A DNA stretch of 64,000 bases from Phyllostachys edulis (taxonomy: Eukaryota > Streptophyta > Magnoliopsida > Poales > Poaceae), in NCBI GenBank assembly GCA_036346405.1, contig CM070563.1:32374816-32438815 (forward strand), in the 5' to 3' direction. This document shows, piece by piece, positions 44,337 to 55,770 of the stretch. How positions within the stretch are numbered: the first letter of the stretch is position 1; every line of letters starts with the position of its first letter. The notes beneath the pieces are model-generated. The model did not search any database, was not told where the DNA came from, and was given only the letters and a program-made list of their open reading frames with translations. The translations under genes and the position numbers were made by a program.

Positions 44337-44910
44337 CTGGTCAAAGAAGGGTAACATCACCTAGCTGAAGTCTTTCCTCTCTAGACGTGGTCCTGCCCAC
44401 TAGAAGGAACTTCCTAGTGTCACCTTTTTTCTAACTTTTGCTACCAATAAAAAGAGACTAGGTTTAACAAAACTGGTCGAAACATTCTCAAAACCAGCTC
44501 TTTTTAACCTTAGTTTATTTCTCCATTACTTTTGAAAAATTCTCTAAGTGGAGTATACTTTTATAGTTTTTTTTACTCCTTTTAGTAACCTCAAATGTGT
44601 TTAAACTGGTCAGAGAAAGACACAATACCTAGTCGAAGTCTTTCCTCTCTGCATGTGGTCATGCCCACTAGAAGGAACTTCCTAGCGTTGTACTATTTCC
44701 AACTCTTGCTATCAGTGTCAAACAAATTGAGTTTACTGGAAATAGTTGAATAAATTTTTAAGGTACTCCGAAGAGTTTATCACACTCGTGTTGATGCTCC
44801 TGATTCGATTACTATGGTCAGAAAATGTAGCTTCACTAGTCGAAGCTTTTTCTCTCTGCACGTAGTCCTGCCCACTAGAAGGAACTTCCTAGTGTCTATC
44901 AGTTACTAAA
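44337..44910. repeat. 85-bp imperfect repeat, three dispersed copies
   Basis: 'tgcccactagaaggaacttc' preceded by 'aagtctttcctctct' occurs at about 44337-44430, 44607-44700 and 44815-44905. The spacings (about 270 and 208) are irregular. The copies lie in the 3' non-coding part of the Tat element. Confidence 0.85.
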
Positions 44911-45205
44911 CTCTTACGACTAGAACATGGCAATCAAGATCGACGACACATGTTGGACAAACTTCTTTTTCAAACAGACCTTTATATACACTATTTACTT
45001 AGTTTATCTATATAAATTAAGCAAATAGTCAGGGGCTAGGATAAAGCCATTAATATGACTTCAATTCTTAGTCTTAAATTCAATTTCCTTTTTCTATTAA
45101 TTATCTTATGAGTTACTAGTTACTCAACAAGATAATTTGTAGGAAAAAATAAGTATATATATTCATAATCAAAAGACTTGTCTTTATAAGTTTTTCTATT
45201 ACAAT

Positions 45206-45818
45206 CTACTCTGATGAAGGAGATCCAATTTGCATCTCCTCCACAACCTTCTGGCTGACTAGCTTCACCTCTTCGATCAGACGAGTTGCTTCTGCTTTGG
45301 AGCAGTCGAAGTTGTCCTCGATTGGTTGAAGATCGAGATTACAGTCGTGTGCCTTAAGTTTTTCCAAGGCATAACCTACTGCACCTTCGATCGCTTCTCT
45401 TATCGAGTCAGCCTGGTTGGCCTTCAGAGTAGTTATCAGCTCCCTTAAGGCACTGACTTGATGTCCAACAATACTCAATTGAGCAGTGAGGGTGTCTTCA
45501 AGAGGAGTAACTTCCTCAGCACCAAGCCCACTGAGTACTTTGTTTTGAAGCGAAATGTTGTCTTAAAGGTTGATCTTTAACAACTTTATCTCCTCCTGAC
45601 TACGAGTCGAAGATTCGTGGAGTTGCTTGCTCTGAAATAGAGTACGACCAGTTAGAAATATATCCCTAAACAACTAGTAAGAAACAATGGTCGTAGATTG
45701 CTCTGCCCATGACTTTATTTCCTGGTCGTTTTCTTTGGCGATACGGGATAGCTCATGGATAACCAAGGTTTTTTCTCTGACCTCAGTTTCGAGCTTACCC
45801 ATTTCGATCTATTTCTAT
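45206..45818 (-). pseudogene. Antisense coiled-coil reading frame downstream of Tat integrase, apparently spliced
   Basis: On the minus strand a 42-codon frame (45802-45674) starts MGKLETEVREKTLVIHELSR and continues IAKENDQEIKSWAEQ. It follows a strong acceptor-like 'tttattttcatag'. A second acceptor-like 'tactctatttcag' at about 45632 opens a further frame, SKQLHESSTRSQEEIKLLKI. This has one stop (about 45565) and then runs to 45206 (QVSALRELITTLKANQADSI, IEEVKLVSQKVVEEMQIG). The composition is heptad-like and strongly helical. Extra antisense frames in this position are known for Tat elements, for example Grande of maize. Function unknown. The internal stop suggests decay in this copy. Confidence 0.6.
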
Positions 45819-46248
45819 GAAAATAAACAAGAGTTAGAAAAAGGATAGAAGATCATTCTCATAAGCAGTCTTGAGTACACTACTTACTGTTTATTACACT
45901 TCGCAACTCAAAAGCTGCAGAGTTTGCCTCCACAAGTTTTTTTAGCAAGACTGTTATTGTAAAAAAAAAACTTGGAAAAACAAGGCTTTATTTCATAAAA
46001 TCTAAATATTACAGGAAATCCTAGTTACATTTCTTCTACAACCTTCCTTCTAACTGGTTAGTTCTTCGACTAGTTCTTCACGGTTGATCTTCATCGTGGT
46101 CGAGTCGATCTCCAACCGAAGGAAGCAGAAGACATGTAATCCCGTAGGCGCTTGTTTGGTATGTTTTCCTTCCAATATGAACTTCAGTCTGATCAGAGGT
46201 TACACATCATAGACAGTGAAGTGCTCACCTGTTATTCGTAAGCCATAT

Positions 46249-46449
46249 TTACGTTGAAGACTTCAAATCCATAGACCAAATTGACTTTTCGACCACCTTG
46301 AAGTTACATCCCACTGATTTTGCTCCTTCCATTGTGGTCGAAAAGTCAATTTGTTCTGTGACTTTTGTCTTGCTAAAAAGATACCAAGGCAATATGAGCT
46401 TTAAGGATATAAATATCATTTCTATTTCTTTTGAACAACCATAGTTCAT
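46249..46449 (-). pseudogene. Antisense frame near the start of the Tat antisense unit
   Basis: A 66-codon minus-strand frame starting MNYGCSKEIEMIFISLKLIL, about 110 bp downstream of a minus-strand TATA box (46561-46568). Part of it (LKLILPWYLFSKTK) is intron-like in composition. A shorter frame starting MNKLSIFLSPTS opens before it. I cannot assign a domain. It is listed because it shares strand and promoter with the coiled-coil frames at 45206-45818. Confidence 0.35.
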
Positions 46450-46560
46450 TATCTACTCGAACTTGAAGAGGTTTGGGAATGAGGATTTTCAAAAGAAGTG
46501 GGACTGAGAAAGATGGAGAGTTTGTTCATGGATCTTCCTCCAGTTCTACCCTCCGATGGT

Positions 46561-46568
46561 TATTTATA
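46561..46568 (-). promoter_or_regulatory. Minus-strand TATA box of the antisense unit
   Basis: The minus strand reads 'ggttataaataaccatcgga', a good plant TATA box (TATAAATA), inside the 3' non-coding part of the Tat element and about 350 bp before its polypurine tract. The pyrimidine-rich 'ctctccatctttctcagtcc' downstream resembles a transcription start region. Confidence 0.55.
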
Positions 46569-46901
46569 ACCATCAGCTTGCATCAACGTTAGACGGATAA
46601 GGATTGGAGTCCAACAGATAAAATTTATAATGGATTGTTGGAAACCAAAGCGTCACCGACTCTTCGGGAATTGCTTCTCATAAAGACGATTGACGTTCCC
46701 TTTTCTAGTTTTTTCTTTCTTTTTTAAAAAACCGAGTCTGTCTTTACATCTCAAGCGAAATTACCTTCTTGACCAAGTCTATTTCTGGTCAAATAAAAAC
46801 CAGTCAGAAATGCTTTTACTTCTAACCATCATTCTACAACTACTTTGTGGTCATAAGACCTTCTACGACTCCTTTTATAAGTAAGTTATTTTCACTTGAA
46901 G

Positions 46902-46914
46902 CTGGGGGGCTAGA
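46902..46914 (+). other. Polypurine tract of the Tat element
   Basis: 'ctggggggctaga' directly precedes the 3' LTR start TGATGATG. Confidence 0.7.
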
Positions 46915-47668
46915 TGATGATGATCTAATTATCCTTATTTATTTATTTATTTATTTATCTGTAATTCTTATTATAGATATCAACATCTCCATATTAGTCT
47001 TAGGTATACCCCTTAATAATTTATAAGGGAGAGGTTAAGCTGTCTGGTCGTAAACCACCCCATGGCCGTGAGTCTTCCTACGACCATAATATAGTCGTAA
47101 GCCTTTCTACGACTATCGAGCAGTCGTAAGATCTTCTACGACTCGGTTGGCTTCGACCAGCCTAGCTTCGACAACCCTATAATTGATAAAGCTTGCTGAC
47201 TTGTGGGCCTAATCAGTTAGGGAATATTATGCACCATGTTTAACACATGTGATACTTAATATACTTGTTACTCTCTATGAGCAACCACATGAATTACTTA
47301 TGTCTCTGACAACAACTACCTAGCAACGTGGGGGTACCACGTCCTTAGAGGCAACTTCCATCAAGCGGTTCGTCAATTGGAACGTTGGGACACATCTTCG
47401 TCTGGAGGAACTACCACCTCTTCATATGTTATATAAGGTTGAAGTCAGAAAGTAGAAGTGGAAAAGCGCAATCTAGAACATAAGCCTTAGTCTTTCTCTT
47501 GATTGTAATCAATGTACTCAATATAACCACACAAGAGTAGAGTTGTTATTCTCTTCGGAGAAGGCCTGAACCTGTATAAAATCCTCGTGTCATTCTTTGC
47601 ATGATTCTTATCTAGGAAACCCCCCAAATCAAACAATCATACGTAAAATCGGTTCTAAATCACCGACA
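46915..47668 (+). mobile_element. 3' LTR of the Tat element (754 bp)
   Basis: Starts TGATGATGATC after the polypurine tract, contains a (TTTA)n microsatellite at about 46938-46957 and a TATA box TATATAAG at 47430, and ends 'aaatcaccgaca'. From 46989 it matches the truncated 5' LTR. Confidence 0.85.
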
Positions 47669-48660
47669 CCTTCCAATCCCAATCATCTTGAATGAGTTGT
47701 TTTAACTCTGCCTCTATCCTTTGAATAATAGCAACCCCCTCTTTTACATTAATCACCCCTGTAGCAGCCTGTTGCTCAAAAAGCTAGAGCCTAGGAACTT
47801 GAAGACTGTAAAAACCCTGGCTTGGAATCACAAATCCGAAAAGTTTCAAACCCTAGATTCTCTTATCAACAGGACAACTAGAAGTCAAATGACCAGATTT
47901 CTTGCATTTGTAACAAATTGGAGGATTAATACATCTAGCGTGATGATGTCCAGTTTGTAAACAACGAAAATAGGTACCTCTATCCTCAGATCTAAGTACC
48001 CTAGTATTCGGACCAATTTCACCACATCCTTTTTGCAGCTCATTTCTTTTGCCTGTACCAATAGAATCCTTCCATTTGGGTCCAGATCTGAATTGATCAT
48101 CACGAAAATCACCCCTGGAGCCAAAACCTTCCCTACCCAAGCCTCTCACTCGACCTTCTCTACGAAAACCCCCTTCCAAACTCTTGTTCTCTCTACTAAG
48201 ATCAGCTTGCCACCCCTTGGCTTGAGAGGAATGATCACGAACTAAACCCCCAGAAGGACCAGAATCAAATCTAGAAGTAACAGAATTATGAAATCCTTGC
48301 TGCGTATCTGGATTTTGAAAACCCCCTCATTGGTTCACCTGAAATCTTCGCTTTTGATCTTGATCTTGCTTGACCTTTTCTCTCAACTCATTTTCCGAAA
48401 GCCAGTCGTCCTCTTCCATCCATTCCTGAGGAGCACTAAGTTCCCCCAACCAGAACGGCACGGAAACCTCCCTTAGTAACTGTTCCTTGCGAAAAGACGT
48501 CACATAGTAGCAAAACTTTACTAAGTATGAACTCTGCAGAAATAGGAGCTTAGTTACTCGCCTTCCTTTGTTCTACAATGGTCTTCGAATATTTACCCTT
48601 TTTTAAATGAAAGACAACATAATTTTCACCATCTCTGCCGCTGTTCATCTGACCAGATCA
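47669..48660 (-). pseudogene. LINE ORF1-like zinc-knuckle protein fragment
   Basis: The minus strand has MNSGRDGENYVVFHLKKGKY near 48645, several breaks, then an open 108-codon stretch (48179-47853) rich in R and G. It carries two knuckle-like motifs: a damaged CLQTGHHHARC and an intact CYKCKKSGHLTSSC. It continues LKLFGFVIPSQGFYSLQVP and ELKQLIQDDWDWK, text common in grass LINE-associated ORF1 proteins. At 47669 it is cut mid-sentence by the Tat 3' LTR end. The matching other half is not at the left flank of the Tat element. No endonuclease or RT follows. Confidence 0.65.
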
Positions 48661-49167
48661 AGACATATGGGCTGAAGACATCGGCTGAGTTATTTAGTGT
48701 TGTAGATACTCTATGCAAAAAAAAAACCATACGGTACCTTGGTACAGAAAATGCGGCACATCAAGTTCTTCCTAGGCATTTAATTTGTTGCAAAAGAAAC
48801 ACAAAAATAACAATCTTAATCACAAATCCTGTTACTAAAAAAATCTTAATTACAAATAAATTGGTGACAGGACCCTTAAAAAAATTGCTGAGTGGTGACT
48901 GGTGAGTGGTGGCCAGCGAAAGGAGACACTTGATCATCTATACCAAAAAGATCAACATTTCTCTCCCTTACATTTCACAAAACTTTCAAACAAACACAAA
49001 AGCATATGAGCTATCCATATTCACTGGAAGAACATCAGAAAAAGGCGCCCCTTTCGACGGATCAAAGAACAAAAAGATCACAAAATCATATGAAAAGAGG
49101 GAAACTCCCATTTCTCGTAAAAGCCAAGAACCGAACAGAAAAGAGAAGGATTTGATCGTGTCATTAC
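48661..49167. other. Non-coding gap between LINE fragment and host gene
   Basis: AT-rich, with short A runs. This is the 3' flank of the minus-strand gene at 49168. No gene or repeat boundary is recognised. Confidence 0.4.
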
Positions 49168-49698
49168 TCATTCCAATTCAAGCTCTGTTTCGCGCGCCGG
49201 CTCTTTGCTTTTGTTGCCATTGCCGCCGGCGCACGGACCCGACGGTGACGGTGCTGGCGGCGAGGCGGGGAGCCTGGCCGAGAAGCAACGGTACTTGAGC
49301 GCGTCGCCCGCGGCAAGCCCGGCCACCTCCTCGTTCTCGCCGTCGGTGCCCTCGTCGAAGTTCCGCGCGTAGCTGCGGGCGTCGTACTGGAAGTCCCCGG
49401 ACCGGCGGCGCGTGTGTCGTGTCGACCCGAAGCTGTGCCCCCGCGCGCGGATCCACGCCGACGGCGACCGTATCAGCGACGGTGACGCTGGCCGGTCCGT
49501 GTGGGCGTTGGCGTTAGCGGCGGAGGTGGAGGTGGGCGAGGGGCGGAAGCAGCCGGCAAAGCAGCCGGTGCTGGCGACGGCGGGGACTTGGACATTGAGA
49601 TGCCGGTGGTGGTGGTGCCGCCTGTGTTTGGTGTCCTGAGGCTGACAGGTGGGGCCCGCACGGTGGTGCTCCGGCTGGGAAGAGGAGGATGTCGCCAT
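49168..49698 (-). CDS. Plant protein of unknown function with a FQYDARSYARNFDEG motif, 176 aa, single exon
   Basis: ATG at 49698-49696 in an excellent context (CACCCATGGCG), stop TGA at 49170-49168. The frame extends 11 codons further upstream, but the second ATG has the better context and fits the serine-rich start MATSSSSQPEHHRAG. The N-terminus is low in complexity (a histidine run, HRRHHHHRHLN), followed by TGCFAGCFRPSPTS. The centre has RRSGDFQYDARSYARNFDEG and then KYRCFSARLPASPPAP. That central 'DF-x-YD-x2-SY-x2-NFD-x-G' pattern is a conserved signature I recall from small plant proteins without known activity. No signal peptide or membrane segment is seen. High GC and G/C at third positions are normal for grass genes and unlike the surrounding transposons. 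It appears intact. The family link is from memory and should be treated as moderate. Confidence 0.75.
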   Translation of the reverse strand: MATSSSSQPEHHRAGPTCQPQDTKHRRHHHHRHLNVQVPAVASTGCFAGCFRPSPTSTSAANANAHTDRPASPSLIRSPSAWIRARGHSFGSTRHTRRRSGDFQYDARSYARNFDEGTDGENEEVAGLAAGDALKYRCFSARLPASPPAPSPSGPCAGGNGNKSKEPARETELELE

Positions 49699-50611
49699 GG
49701 GTGTTCCTTTCGTTCTTTCTTGCAACGGCAAAAAAAAGTGAATTCTATTTCTCTCTCGGGATAAAAACAGCGAAAAATTTGTAGTTTGGTGAAACTGAGC
49801 GGCCGAGATTTTTCAGGGTTCTGTTTTTTTTCTTGAGAAACGGCCATTGTCTAAAGTTAGGCATTGGTGTTTTTTTACTGTTCCGGGAGAGTAGCAAGCC
49901 TTTTTATTTTTGTTTTGATTTAATCATTTAATTGTTTTTGGAGTAATCAGATTAGTGGCTGATATGCAGTCATGTTTTTGGAGTAGTGCAAATACGGGAA
50001 AATATGCAAATCCCATCAGACGATATATCCCTATCGTTACAGTCTAGTTCTACGAGAATGGTACTTACGTTCGTTTTGAAATAAATGTCATTCTAGCATC
50101 TTGCAAAAAAAAAAAGCATTACATAAGTGCGAAAGATCGCAGAACAATCATCGGATGGCTTACGATTAAATCCTACATGCATATGCACATGCCTCGAGGT
50201 ATGCATGAACTAGCAATAAATATACATTGGCCAATTCCGTCTTAGTAAGAAACCGTAGATGACAGACACTAGTAATTCAATTTTGGTTACAGAAGTAAAA
50301 CTTTTTTATTATTAAAGAGGGTATGCAGAGGAAACGCTACAATTATACCACGAAATGTATTTAGAAAAAGAGGGTGTAACAAACCATACATACCAAAATA
50401 ATTGATCGGACTAGCAATTCGATCTCTAGAAGAACAATCTTGGAGCAGTCTATTTTTCACAGAACAAAGTATGCGACAACTGACAACAGTCAACACAAAG
50501 CACTCAGGCTAAAACGACCACTACATGCAAAGCTGCAACACCGGAACCGGCGTGGAACGCGTCGGCTAAGCGGCGAACACGCACGAGCAAAAGTTCAGGA
50601 TATGGCTTGAT
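49699..50611. other. Upstream region of the 49168 gene and 3' flank of the lectin pseudogene
   Basis: The first ~160 bp look like a 5' untranslated leader on the minus strand. Further right it is AT-rich, with a run of eleven A at about 50106 and 'tgcatatgcacatgc'. No gene seen. A TATA box for the 49168 gene could not be fixed. Confidence 0.4.
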
Positions 50612-52499
50612 TTAGGCCGTGTAGACGCCGATTGAGTCGAGACTTTCCCCGGAACGCCCAAAGAAGCCCACAATTCCGCCGTTGCTCGGCGCGGGAGCGC
50701 GGAAAGGATCGCCCGTCGCACGCCCGAAAGGACCGTACGTTCTGAAGTTGGTGACAAACTTAAGCGACGTAATAATCTGGTTGTTTTCGTGGAAGCCAGT
50801 TGTTCCCGAGACTTCCTTCACAAACTCAGAAGGGGCAAGCTGGATCTGCGCCGATGCATGAGAAAGCAAAAGGAAAAGATTTTGTCAGGTTAGCTCTGCA
50901 TAACGTCAACAACTTTTTTTTTTCTGGCAGTTGTCCAGGCAACACCGAAATTACACTGTTGGCCAGGCAAAGCTCAAAGAGTTTGAAATTTCACTCACCG
51001 TGTCTCCGCCGCCGCCCCACGGACCCGCGGCGCGTCTCTGACCAGCTCGGTCGATGTAAGAAAATGCAAGCGAATCAATGACCCAACCACTGCGAATTGT
51101 CACGCTTTCTAGACGCTGTGGTGACTCTGTGATGTCACAAGGTGTGCCGCCGTTTCCACCCTATGGTCCAACCTTGGTGGGATGGCTCTGCGTGGAAGTG
51201 ACAGAGAGCAACACTGTATTTAGCATTCAATTAGATAGATGTCTCGTATGTCCAATAAGCAAATTCGATTATAGCTAGGATAGTCCAAAGGATCAAGAGT
51301 AAAGAAAAACAGGACCCGAAGGATATTGCTTTAGAATTTGGAGTCTCATATGTAGAATTGTGTCTTTCACTCTTTCGTGGCAAAATGTTCTTGGGTTTCA
51401 TTACGAGGTGTAAACTTGGCAAGTTGTTAATTTCATGCTCGTACTACTGATGTTCAAATTTAGAAGAATAGTTACACGCTTAGAATGGGTTGGAATAGAA
51501 TAATATTGATATAGCACTTTGTTCTTACTTACATTGTAAGCAGGAGACTGGTACGGTCCCATCGTCTGGGTCCCTTGGTAAGGTCCTGTCTGGGTCCCTT
51601 GGTATTGTCCCATGTTATGTGGCCCTTTCACCATGGGGCAGAATCCATGGATAGTAAGCTCTATGATGTTACCATCATTTCTCTATTCGTATATTCTTTT
51701 GTAGATGACACCGCGCGCCATTGCAAACTGATCAGTACCACCAACAATGGCCACTCACCTTCTTTGACAGATAATCCCATTACCTGAAGTGTGGACCCCC
51801 TAAACCTGCATCATGCGTAGATAAATACCACACATATCACGATCAATCTAACACTAGTATAGCTTATTTGGCAATCCTAAATTCTCGGTTCATCCATAGA
51901 GATAGGCCGAGAATTTAAGGTTATGGATCAAGACGTTAGGATGGGTAGACAACCTACGCAAACCACCCAAGCTTGCCCTAGCGATCCTCTAGGCGACTAG
52001 CGCCTCCCACCCTAGCCTCGCCGGTGCCACTCCAGCACCGGCGGCCACCCCCTCCCACCTTCCCCGCCTCCTCCCCGACCCTTTAGCATGTTCCACCACC
52101 ACTCTCTCCTCCCCACACCTCCGCCGCCGCCCCCCTTCCCTTTTCCGCGCCTTGGCAAAGAAAGTCAGTCGGCTCTTCATCTACCACCTTCCGTGCCCCC
52201 CCCCGCCGTCTTCATCGCCCGCCTCTACCACCTCCCTCCCTCCTTCCGGTCCATCACCGCCCGCCCTCACCCGAAACCACTCCCCGAACCAGATCTAGAT
52301 CTGGTTTGGTCCTCTTCTTCATTGCCGCCGTCAGCGCTTCCCAAGAACCCTCCAACCTAGCTCACGGCCTCCTCCCTGAGCCCCTCTCCCCCAGCGCCAC
52401 TCCCGATGCCTCCCTGCGGCGGGTTCTCTGGATCGGCTTCTTCCTCGACTGGCACCAAAGCTGGGACTTTGAAGACCTCTCTTTGTGCAAATCTTAATC

Positions 52500-54640
52500 G
52501 TCGAGCCCCATGAAGCGCGCCAAGCGATTCTTGCCCTCGGCCAACCGAAGCGCCCTCACTGCGATTCTCGCCCCACCACCATAAGCCTTCCCGTTTGAAG
52601 CTCCCCCAAGTCCAGTAGACCTCCTCAAGGGCTATCACCACAGCTCGGCGCAACCCATCATCACCTCTACCATTGTCCCATCGAAGCTCCCTCGATCAAA
52701 CCGAGTATCCCCTAGCCAGAGCAGGCTCGCCCTCTCACACCTTCAAAGCCACTGGATCCGAAGCTGAAGCAGGTTGGCAGGAAGTGAAGAGGCCTCGATG
52801 GTGGTGTGCAGCTGGCCATCGAGCTACCCCCAGCTCTCACGCAGCTCCTTCAGCCTCCCTCCTCTTTAGAACTGATGGCAGGTACTTCCGATGCCTCTCA
52901 CGCGACCACAAAATTGCCAACTACCGGGATCCCATCCGGTGCCTTCTCTGCTCTACCTCAGGACACCGGGCAAAGGAGTGATGGCGCCAGCGGAAGCCCC
53001 TCCGGCCACCTCTGTCTTGGCAGCAAGCTCCTTTGAAGACCTCTCTCAGGCCGACCCCCCCGAAGCTGCAAGCTTCGGCCATGGCCTTCCTGGGTGCCCC
53101 GGATACTCGTCCAGGTGAGGACTATTGCACTGTCAATGGCTCCCCTCACATTGATCGAGCCTGTCAGGAGTGGGAGGCCACTGCCCTTATAGCCTGGGTG
53201 CTGCGGGGCGATGCCAGCGCCGACGACAGAGCGGTGGCTGAGGCGGTCCGGCGTCGCTTTGGTCTGCGCCGTGAGGAAGTTGCTATCTCCCTCCACCACC
53301 CGGAGGCCTTCCTCCTCAAATTCAGCAGCAAGCTCATCAAGGACAGAGTTCGGGACGCGAAGAAGTTCCATCACGAAGCTCTGGAGATCCACGTGCGGCC
53401 TTGGAGGTCGGTGAGCCACGCTTTTGGCGCCGCGATGTTCTTCCGCGTTTGTCTCTGCCTGGAAGGCCTCCCGGTGTACGCCTGGACACCGGAGGTGGCA
53501 GAGCGAATCGTGGGAAGGAAATGTTCGCTACAATCCATTGAAGGAGTTTCGGCAAGCAAGGAGGACACGAGGACCCTCAATCTTTGGGCTTGGACGTCCA
53601 ACCCAAGCTCGATACCCAAGGTGGCCTGGATCACCTTCACGCACCAAGGAGAGGCAACCAACCAGCCTGAATCGAGCTCCCACACCATGGACAAATGGCG
53701 GCGAGGGCTCACCCACAGGGTCATCATTCATCTTGACTTTATTGAGGACCACACCGCTGCTCCCCTCGACGACTTCCTGTCGGCAGCGAACACCGTTCCG
53801 TATGAGCCGACAACAACAAGCCTCCCTCGGAACCTAGGGGCTGTTGACGGCACGCCGGAAGCGAAGAACGGGCCGAGCCACATCACCCAACACCCTCTTC
53901 GGCTGGAGACGGAGGAGGAGGAAGAACCCCCTGCTGAGGACAGTCGCTCCTCCTGCGGCCTCCGCCGACCCACCCATCACTCGGTCCAAGACGACCACCA
54001 CTCCACCATGTCCCGAAGGCACAAGAACAACGACGACAGCGACGATGACCAGGGACGCTACAACCACAACAACCGTCGAGACCACAAGACCTCCAACAAG
54101 TCAGTCTTGCTTCGTCTCGGCTCCGGTAGGGACCGGGACCATTCCCCCCATCGGGGACACCATGGAGATAGCCGGGACAGCGGCCGACACCGGGTCATGT
54201 CGCTTGGGGATCAGGCCACCCCCTAGGCTCCACCACGCCGGGACCTGGCTGCTCTGTCCCCCCCCCATGCTGTCACCGGTGCTAGTGGAAGATGGCACTG
54301 ACCAAGCCCTCCAAGAGCTCTTCGCTTTCTACGCCAACTCCCTGCGGGCTGCACTCCACAAGTTCTTCCATGAGGGCCACTCCCAGACCGACGCCCCACC
54401 CCCCTCCAAACGAGGACGCGAGGGGAGCCTGGCTGCGCAAAGCGGAGGCCTATGTCCAGGCGGCTTCTGAGGCCGCCACGCAGCTCGGCCTAGCACCTGG
54501 ATCAGCAACCACCAAGAAGCCCAAGACAACCTGGGCAACCTTCAAGCAAGTAGTGGATCGCCTATTCGTCCCTCCTTCCCCGAAGGCAGCTCCAGATCAG
54601 GCGCTCTCTGCCGATCTTGATCTCCCAACCTAGGCGAACG
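52500..54640 (+). pseudogene. LINE ORF1 (zinc knuckles and DUF4283-like region)
   Basis: Frames at 52673-52981 and 53033-54226 join into one ORF1. First is a basic region with two zinc knuckles: one damaged (CLSRDHKIANY, last Cys lost) and CLLCSTSGHRAKE, whose last Cys codon has become TGA at 52979. Then follows a globular part (EEVAISLHHPEAFLLKFSSK, GLPVYAWTPEVAERIVGRKC, NLWAWTSNPSSIPKVAWITF) of the kind seen in plant LINE ORF1 proteins. Last is an acidic, then very basic tail (KNNDDSDDDQGRYNHNNRRD). ORF1 proteins bind the LINE RNA. The start codon is not clear. The knuckle stop makes it defective. Confidence 0.75.
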
Positions 54641-55499
54641 TGGTGGAAAGCTCCCCTCCTACTGCTCCAATCCAGGTGCACTCCACCGACCTTGACCTCC
54701 AGAACTCCCCTCCTGCTGCTCCAGACCAGGTGCATTCCACCGACTTGGAACTCCTGAACCAGGCGTCCGTGGTGCAAGGCTCTCCTTTTGTCCCAAGTCT
54801 AGGGGCAGCCGCTGAGTTGTTGCCTGCTGCTGCTCACTCACATGAAGATCCCCTCGAGAGCTAGTCTGCCACCCAACCTGTTTGCCCGACCCAGTCCAAC
54901 CAGTCGAGCAGGGATCTGAAGGTGAGAGGTTTCTCACACTGGACCGCCAGTCTGCATCAACTTCACCAAGGCAAGACACAAGGTTCCGCCCAAAGAAGAC
55001 GACCTAAAAGTGGTCTTTGTTCTCCAAGCCGGCCTCGCCGATTCTTGCTGCCCCTACCCAGATTCTTCACCAATCGTGCAGCCGCCCGGCCCGAAGCGTC
55101 AAGCTCAGACGGAGCGCATGCCTCGCAGTCAAACGTAGGACAGGCTCAATGTTGCACCAGGCTCAGGAGGCTCTCACACACAAACTAGGCACCCTCCCAA
55201 AGGATCAACCACTAACGGATGAGGCGCTCAAAGTCTACATGGAATCCTTCCAGACACCTCTCCCGCAGGACACTATCGCTGCCCTCTCGCAACTCTTCAA
55301 GTTGGACTTGTCGCCTAATCGTGATAAGTGACGAAGCCTCGCAGAGCTCGAGAGATAGCACGAACCGATGGTCGAGGATCCATGAGCTCTTCTGAGGATA
55401 TGACTACTCCTACTGCCGTTCCTGGAGCGCTTGTGGCAGCGGCTTAGAGCTAGTCTCTTTCCACTTGATGTTGACGACCCAGTCAGGAACATGCTCAAC

Positions 55500-55770
55500 A
55501 CCAATGTTGCTCCTGCTGCTTTTGTTGTTATGTCGTCGTCCTCTTATTTCTCTACTGCAATCTGTAAGACTGCTGCTGTGGAAGGTTGTATGATTGCTAC
55601 TCCTACTGCTTTTTCTGTAATGTCGTCGTCCTCTTACTTCTCTACTGCAATTTGCAAGACTGCTACTGTGGAAAGTTGTATGACTACTGCTCCTGCTGCT
55701 CTTGCTGTAATGTTGTCGTCCTCCTTTTCTGTACTGCAATCTGTAAGACTACTGTTGTGGAAGATTGTTC
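55500..55770 (+). repeat. 90-bp (30-codon) tandem repeat, three copies, between LINE ORF1 and ORF2
   Basis: The word 'atgtcgtcgtcctctta' or its variant starts at 55530, 55620 and 55710, exactly 90 bases apart. In the plus frame the unit reads SVMSSSSYFSTAICKTATVE and similar. The period is a multiple of three and the frame is open across all copies (55431-55889). Confidence 0.88.

Larger units (their letters stand above)
22441..47668 (+). mobile_element. Tat-type gypsy element, plus strand, carrying two nested insertions and a third inside one of them
   Basis: The two LTRs (22441-23119 and 46915-47668) share about 680 bp and differ by roughly 8-9% over a 130-bp stretch compared by eye. Order inside: primer site, gag, protease, RT, RNase H, integrase, long 3' non-coding part with an antisense unit, polypurine tract. 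Insertions are the Angela-type solo LTR (23884-25542) in gag and the SIRE element (28363-41931) in RT. Without them the element is about 10 kb. The left flank is Tekay LTR and the right flank is LINE ORF1-like, so at least one flank was rearranged after insertion. Confidence 0.85.

Noticed and set aside
49178..49847. Alternative frames overlapping the gene at 49168-49698
   Set aside because: They are arginine/proline-rich shadows of a GC-rich coding region and lack the conserved core and start context.
53834..54298. Overlapping frames on both strands in LINE ORF1 that could be host genes
   Set aside because: They lie inside the LINE bounded by the 15-bp target duplications and are composition-driven shadows of ORF1.
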